A stretch of 64,000 bases of DNA from Chionoecetes opilio (Eukaryota; Arthropoda; Malacostraca; Decapoda; Majidae), in NCBI GenBank assembly GCA_016584305.1, contig JACEEZ010021756.1:66663-130662 (forward strand), given 5' to 3'. Under the pieces are notes generated by a model. That model saw only the letters and a list, made by a program, of their open reading frames with translations, was not told the DNA's origin and searched no databases. How positions within the stretch are numbered: position 1 is the stretch's first letter; every line of letters starts with the position of its first letter. Below are positions 56,769-64,000 of this stretch, in pieces. A program made the translations under genes and the position numbers.

Positions 56769-57000
56769 ACCCAGCAAACATGGGCTATGCGGGCCTGTGT
56801 CGGCTTGTGCCGGGTACGTATCGGCACCGGCGGCAGGGCGACTGGTTTCGGCAAATCGGATGAAGCCGATGTCGGCCCTGCAGCGGGAACTGTATATCGG
56901 GCCAATTATTGATAAATTCGTACAGGCCCAACACAGTCTTCCTTGACTCGGCCCAAGGATAATATATTAAGTGGATGTGACATGAATGGCCGGGCCGAAG
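56769..57000. repeat. Probable MITE end (CCCAGCAAACATGGGC...)
   Basis: CCCAGCAAACATGGGCTATG opens a GC-rich stretch with CGGC-type words, a form common in animal MITEs. The other end was not found. Confidence 0.35.
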
Positions 57001-59426
57001 GACTTAATTTAGGGTGCAAAGCTCGGAAAAAAGGAATTAATTGTTGATTTTTAAAGGTGGCGATCGTCCCAAGGCAGTCAGCTTTTTGGCCATTCGCGCC
57101 CTTTTGTTCGTAGCCAATATTAAAAAAATTTAAACCAAAGGGGGGAAGTGCCGGCCGGGGGCCCCGCTACTTTTACTGCTTTCAAAAAGGGCCCCTCTCG
57201 GGCTGAGGATCGTTTTCTCTATCCACAAAGACTTAAAAGGTCCGTAGGAAAGGGTGTTTGGACAATTTAGAGATATAAACCCAAAATATATAGACAATTG
57301 AAAAAGATTTTAAAAACAAACCCCTCAGGTTTGACCCAAAAACCGGAACGGAGTTTGCAAATTTTGTTGTTTTTTTCCACGGGTTTAATTAGTACATGGT
57401 AAAATTCAGAGCCTTTCCCGCCCTTATTAGTGCTTTTTTTTTCCTTCAGACCTTAAAATTAATTTCAGATCCCTCAAAAACACGAAAATATAAAGGGGGG
57501 TGAGATCCCACCTTCCCCCCCCGGGCCCCCCCAAAAATGCCCCCATCCTCGGGGATCCCCCAAAAATATTACTAATCAAAAACCTCACTAAAAATACCAA
57601 ACCCTTTACCAAAAAACCTCCTAGCGAGATTTTAATTTGCAGGAAATTTAAAATTTTCCCCAGGTTGGGTTAGGTTATTTTGGGAAAAGGGTTAGAAATA
57701 CTTTTTTTTGGGGGCCCTTCTAGGGGGGCCTTTAGTGGGGTTAGGCTTGGTTATGTGGGGGTTTTTAGAATAGAAATATTTACCTTTAGTTTTTTTTTGG
57801 GGGGTTCGGGGGGAGTCTTTTTAGGGGGGGAGGGGGGGTGAAGGGGCAGCTCTCCCCCACTTTAAATTACGTGTTAGAGATATCAAAAGTGTTTTGTAAA
57901 GGGGTCGGGGGAAAAAACCCCCTGCTAATAAGGGGGGGAAAAGGGACTCTAAAAAAATTGTCCGCTTCGGGATTTAAAGAAAATAAGGCTTGTCGGGGAA
58001 AAAAAGGGATTTTTACTTGGTGTTTGGGTTCACTGTAATGCAATTTAAAGCATTACAAGGCACGAGTTATAACCGTCCTAAAGGTTATGGGAACTAAAAT
58101 TTTGCGGGCATTTCAAAACCCCTAAAACCCCGAGGGAAAAATGAAAATAAAAACACAGGGGGGGGTTGGAGGGGGGGAAACCCCCCCCCCCCTTCCCAAA
58201 ACCCGGGGTTAAATTAGGTAAAGTAATCGTGTCCAGGCTAGGTTAGAAAAACTGTGGGGGGGGGGGTCGGATGGGGGAAAGCCCCCCATTTATGTCGGGG
58301 AAGGAATTTTGGTAAAATAGAGGATATTTTTACAAAAACTGCATTTTTTAATGGAAATTGTGATGAATGGGTGTTGATTTCCCTTTTGGGTTACAGCAGA
58401 AATGACCCTACTATATCTGGGCTGATATTTAAAACAGGGATTTGTGTCGGATTCAAGTATTTTTTCCCCTTTCTACTGTTTCTATAGGTAGAACGAGTGT
58501 AAAAGGGAAAAAAAGGAAAATGTTGTGCAAAAAAAATTTTTTTCTTAGACTAGGTTATTTTTAAGGACAAGACTATTTTGGGTTTTGGGTTTTAAGGGGC
58601 AAGGCAAAATTTTTGGGTTAGATTAAGTTAGTTTGATGGTTTGGAAAAGGAAAATTTTTTTAATATTTTTTACAAAGGGAGGGGTTTTTTCCCAGCCCAA
58701 AACGTCAAAAAAAGTGTATTTTTTAAAATTTTTGTCACAATTTTTAAAACTGTCATCTTCATTTAAAGAAGAAACCCCCTGCCTGGGTTTCTACTGCAGT
58801 TTAATACTTTACAAGCACGTAGTTATAACCGTCTTCAACTTGTAAATCTCCCATTACAGCATTTCTAAGTTTTTTTTGGGGAAACCTTTAACCTTTTAAT
58901 TGGGAAGAAATGTGGTTTAAAATTGTTTATTCCTATGTTTTCCCTAAATGTGTTTAAGAAGAGGGTTTTTTTAAAAAAAAATTGTAAAAAAAATGCCTCT
59001 TTTTGCAGTTTCCCCCCATTACTCCTGCTTAAAGGTTTAGGCACGCAACAATGTCCAGGTTAGGTTATTGGCTATTTTTTTACAACTCTGTCCCTGTTTT
59101 CCAAATTTCTGGGGAAAAGATAAATTGCGTATGGATTTGGTAGAGTGAAATTTAGGTTTTTCGACCCCCCAAAAGTCCCAAAAATAGGTGTGGGAAAAAA
59201 AAAAGGGATAAAGGGTCGTAAATGCCCAAAAGGTTTTAGGATACTAAAAAGGATTAAAAATTTAAACATTTCTCTTTTCAATTTAACGGGGTTTGAAACA
59301 ATGAAAACCTTTTTAAAAATCATTAATTAGTTTAACATTTTTCATCCTTTATGATTTTTGAAACCAAAAAACTTTTTTTTGAATTGTGGTCTATCTATTA
59401 TAGGGGTTTTTGTATTGGGGTTTCAG
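57001..59426. other. Degraded or unreliable sequence, no gene
   Basis: Homopolymer runs of A, G, C and T are strongly enriched. Only traces of known repeats survive, e.g. 58250-58360 v. 25897-26000. Confidence 0.5.
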
Positions 59427-62400
59427 TGGCGTACCCAGAAAAGGGGAAAGGGGGGGGGGGGGGGCAAAAATAAAAATTATATATATATATATTTTTATAT
59501 ATTATATAATTAAAATTATATATAAAATTTTAAAAAAAAAAAAATTAAAAAAAAAAAAAAAAATTTTAAAATTATAAAATATAAATAAAAAAATTAAAAA
59601 AGTATAAAAAAACGAAAAAAAAAAATCAAAACATAAAAAACCCCCCCAAAAAGAAAAAAAAATTTTTATATATTTTTTAAAAAAAAAATGTTAATTTTTT
59701 TTTTATCTTATTATTTTGATCTATCTATCTTCTATCTATTTAAAATTTTATTTATATTAATATATTTTTATATAATAAAAAAACAAATATATATATTTTT
59801 TCTATTTTTAAAAAATTTTATCTATAAAATTATATTTTAATATTATATTATATATTATTTTATTAAAAAATTCTATTTTATATCTTTTTTATATATCTAA
59901 AATTATATATCTTTATAAATCAAATTTTAATATATTTTTAATATAAAATCATCTATATATATCTATCTTATATACCCTTCTATAAAAATCATCTTATTTT
60001 AAAATTTTCCTATATTTTTCTTCTATATATATCTTTAATAAAATTCTATTATAAATTATCTATATATATCTATCTATTATATCTATTTTATAATTTTTCT
60101 ATCTATATATTTTTCTTATTATATTTTTAATCTATATATATCTATCTATATATACCCTACTTAATATATCTTTTAAAAATTATCTATTTTTATATATTAT
60201 CATATATATCATCTATAAAAATTTTACCCTTATATATATCTATCTATATATACCCATCAATATTTTTCTATCTATTATATCTATCTATATAAAATCTATC
60301 TATATAATCTATCTTATAAAATCTATCTTTTATTTTATCTATCTATTTTAGATCTTTTAAAAATATAATATTTTTCTTTTATATATACCCATCTATATAT
60401 TTTATCGAATTCTTTTAAAAATTTAAAATCATCTATATATAATTTTTCTATATATTATCTTATTTTATATATATACTATCTATAAATAAAATCTTTCTAA
60501 ATATATATCTATCTATATATAAAACTACCCTTAAATTAAAATCTACTTTAAATATATTTCCTATATATAAATTTCTATTTATATATTATCTACCCTATTT
60601 TATATATCTATTTTAATAATTATCAAATTCTATATAATATCTATCTATATATATATCTTTTTTCTTTTTTATATAATTTTATCTAATATATTTTATCTTT
60701 AAAAGCTATCAAAAATAAAAATCTTTATATATATATTTTATCTATTTTATATATCTATCTATATTTTAACTTTTTCTATATATAATTATCTATATAAATT
60801 TTCATCTAATATATATCTTCTTTATAAATATCTTCTATATATTTTCTTTTCTAATATATATTTATAATATATATCATCTTTTATTATATCTTCTAAATAT
60901 TATTTATCTATTTTATATTCAAACCCATATATATATCTATCTATATATATATTTTTTCCCTTTTTAAAATTATTTTTCTACCCTATATATATTCTATTAT
61001 ATATATATCAAATCTATAATATACTATCTAAAATTATATATTATCATATTTTTATTATCTATCTTTTATATTATCTATCTATAATATTATTTTATCTATA
61101 TATTTTACTATCTATATATTTTAAAACCCTATTTTATATATATTATTACTATATATTTATCTATTATATATATTTTTCTACCCTTATATATTTATCTATC
61201 TATAAAATATTTCTATCTACTTTTATTATCTACCCATATATATTATCTATCTATATTATTTTTAAATCTATATAATTTATCTATCTATAAAATTATCTAT
61301 CTATATAATTATCTATCTATATATTTAAATCAAATTATATATATTTATCTTCTATATATATTATTTCTTTAAAATATTATCTATCTATAAAATTTTAAAT
61401 CACATATATTTTTATCTTCAAATTTTATATTATCTACATATATATTATCTTTTCTTTTATATATTATTATCTTATATATTATTATCTATATATTTATTAT
61501 CAAATATTTTAAAATCTATCTTAAATATTATCTATCTAATATATTTCTACTATATATATTATCTATCTATAATATTATCTTTTATATTTTTAATCTATCT
61601 TTATTTTATCTATCATATATTTATTTTATTATAAATTTTTATTATCTTATATATTTATTATTAAAATTATTATCACTTTTCTAATATTTAACCCCATCTT
61701 TATATTATCTATCAATATATATTATCATTTTATTTTATTATCTATTTTATATATATTATCTATCTATATATTATTACCCTTATATATTTTATTTTTCCTA
61801 TTTTATTTTATCATCTTTTTAATATTATTTATTATATATATTATCTATCTAAAATTAATTATCTATCTATTAAAAATTTGTTTTATCTATATTTATTCAT
61901 CTATTATATATAAAACTTTTTCCTAAAATATTTTTCCTATCATTTTTATATTATCTATCTATATATTTTTAACTCCCCCTATATATATTATCTACCCTAA
62001 AATATATTATTTATCTATATATTTACTTTTCTATATTTTATCTATCATATATATTATCTATCTATATATATTAATTTTATCATATATATTTTTCTATCTA
62101 TATATATTATTTTTAAATTTTTTTTATATCTTCATCTATAATTTTCTATCTATCATATATATCTTTTATCTATTCTATCTATCAAATCTAATTATCTTTT
62201 CTATCTTTTAATATCTATCTTTTCTATATATATCTATCTATCTATTTTATATCTATCTATCTTATATATCTATCTATCTATATTATACTATCTATCAAAT
62301 ATATATTATCTTTCTATATAAAATCAAATCTATCAAATTATATCTACTATCTATAAAATATCTATCTATATATATATATCTATCTATATATATTTACTTA

Positions 62401-62876
62401 TATATACCCTATCTATAAAATAAAATCTATCTATATATCTATCATCAAATTATTTATCTATCTATCTATATCTATCTATCTAAAATCTATCAAATCTAAA
62501 AATATATCTATTATATATATATCTATTTTATAATATATCTATCTTATATTTTATTTTTTCTATATATATACTATTTTATATTTTTTTCCCCTACTATATA
62601 TATCTTCAATAAAATCTATCTATAAAAATTCTATCTATATATAATAAAATATAATTGTTTAAATATATTGCCCCATATAAAATATATTTTAAAAATTAAA
62701 ATATATATAAAATATAAAATATATAATAATATAAAATATAATATATTTTTATAATATATATATTATATATATATTGGTTTTTATCTATATATTTAGGGTT
62801 TAAATTTTTTTTTCTTTGTAAAGGGGGGGGGGGGGCCAGGGGCCCCCAGGGCCCTCCCCCCTCGGTAGGCCACTGA
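59427..62876. mobile_element. Element with CAGTGGCGTACCC ends filled by TATC/AT-rich tandem DNA
   Basis: Left TTCAGTGGCGTACCCAGAAA, right GGTAGGCCACTG, with ATTGGGGT on both sides (59414-59421 and 62877-62884): ends of one insertion, hAT-like. The interior, about 3.2 kb, is irregular (TCTATCTATATATA)n, probably an expanded microsatellite. Confidence 0.6.
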
Positions 62877-62884
62877 TTGGGGTC

Positions 62885-64000
62885 AAATTGTATTGAAAAA
62901 GGTGTAATTGAGGTGTTTTCCCGGGTTAAAAAAAATCTTTTTGGAAAAATTTTTTGGGCCAAATTGAAAAAAATAAGATTATCGCAAAAGAGTTTTGTAA
63001 ACTTATGAAAAGTGCATCGGATCATGAAAATCTAATCTTTAAATTTTCCTTTTTTGAGCAACTTGTGATCAAAGCCTTTTAGGGGGTGAAGAAAAGGGAC
63101 CAAAACCCTGTGAGCAAGGGGCCCCTATGGTTTTATCCCCAAAATGTTTGTATCTTTAATAAAAAAGAAAAAGGACACCCGTGGCCTGCTGTTAAAAGGG
63201 GGCCTTTTACACCAGTAATTTGGCCCCGCACATCTGACAGATGGTGGGAATTTATTATTTTTTCCCAATTTTTCTATGGGTTGAGGAAATTAAAAACCTC
63301 TGGTCGTATATGTTTTCATTGGTTTTAAAGGGAAAAACCCGATAATTTTCTGATTTCATTTCGGTTATCTTTTTTTCCCTTAACCAACCTAACCCATTTT
63401 CAGAGATTTATTAGGGCTTTGGCTAAATTTTCCTTTTCCTTCTGTTAACGTCAATTTTCCCCTAAGTTTTTTTGAAGTTAGACGATCGATTTAATTATCC
63501 AATTTTATTCTCGGCGTTCATATTTAGATTTTCAAACATTTTTCAATATTTATGATTGTCAAATATAGTAAAATAGTACATGAAAAGTTTCGTGAGCAGG
63601 GTGACCCGCTCCCATAAGAAACCAAAAAGGGGTTTCCCCGGTTTTAACTATAGGTTTTGGGTAAAATTGACATATATATATATATATATATATATATTAT
63701 TAAAATTTTTTTTTTTAAAATCTGTGCCTATAGCGGGCCCGTAAAGGGATTTGGGGCCCAGGGCTCGGGGTGGTAGGCCCCTGGAGGTTCCCCTTGGGGC
63801 TCGGATGGTTTTGGGGCCCCCGCCCGTGGTGGCGCAGGAAATTCTTATAGTGGACGCCCTTTTAGTAAAAAGGGTCATGCCCCCCCCCTGTGTCCCCCCT
63901 TATGCACTCGAGGGGAAGGGAGAGTTGATGGGGAGCATGTGGGTTTCTTAAAGGCCACTCGAAGGTTTCAGAAAGGTTTTGGGGTTTTTCCCTTTGGGGA
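62885..64000. other. No gene; poor-quality-looking sequence
   Basis: Homopolymer-rich, with (AT)n at 63670-63697 and a G/C-rich GGGGCCCAGGGCTCGGGG stretch near 63750. Nothing recognised. Confidence 0.4.

Noticed and set aside
59460..62800. Large (TATC/AT)n block as centromeric satellite
   Set aside because: Bounded by transposon ends with a shared 8-bp flank and irregular units; more likely an expanded microsatellite in an element, with poor base quality.

Overview
This is eukaryotic, repeat-dominated, non-coding DNA. Long (TC)n/(GA)n, (AC)n and (AT)n tracts, blocks of the arthropod telomere-type pentamer TTAGG, many DNA transposons and CR1-, Jockey- and Penelope-type retroelements point to an arthropod, most likely a decapod crustacean (inference). 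I see no operon, rRNA, CRISPR array or intact conserved host gene. Nearly all recognisable coding sequence belongs to mobile elements, mostly broken.

Layout. 1-1097: a mariner/Tigger-like element carrying a LINE insertion. 2133-10167: a chain of inverted repeats holding four copies of one exon-like unit, broken up by hAT, Tigger-like, SINE and fold-back insertions. 10171-11302: two further inverted-repeat elements. 11661-18701: a Kolobok-like element (K1) containing J1 (with a SINE) and a hAT (G); G contains a 3.2-kb element (F1) with a broken gene of an uncharacterised family, and a second Tigger-like element. 19902-26048: a 676-bp repeat split by a hAT (with a probable solo LTR inside) and a PIF/Harbinger element; the unsplit copy is at 42801-43474. 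26073-42759: a second Kolobok copy (K2) split by four insertions, some nested four deep, including a 10.8-kb TTAA-bounded element (M) that holds minisatellites, a retroelement with SGNH-hydrolase-like and gag-like ORFs, and a Harbinger with a small derivative of F1. 43475-50345: LINE pieces, fold-back DNA, microsatellites, a CR1 3' end and a tRNA-like SINE. 50824-51700: a Penelope-like end with a GIY-YIG domain in a 229-bp inverted repeat and a hammerhead-like motif. 52926-56135: a THAP-domain transposase-like gene in pieces. From about 57000 the sequence texture changes and looks unreliable.

The strongest result is historical. Empty and occupied copies of the same sites lie in this one window, so element ends, target-site duplications and order of insertion can be read directly, and the lengths balance after subtraction (676 v. 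674 bp for the split repeat; 654 v. 645 bp for the two Kolobok copies). By that logic F1, a short-TIR element with 6-bp target duplications and a multi-copy protein family of unknown function, is the best candidate for an undescribed transposon system.
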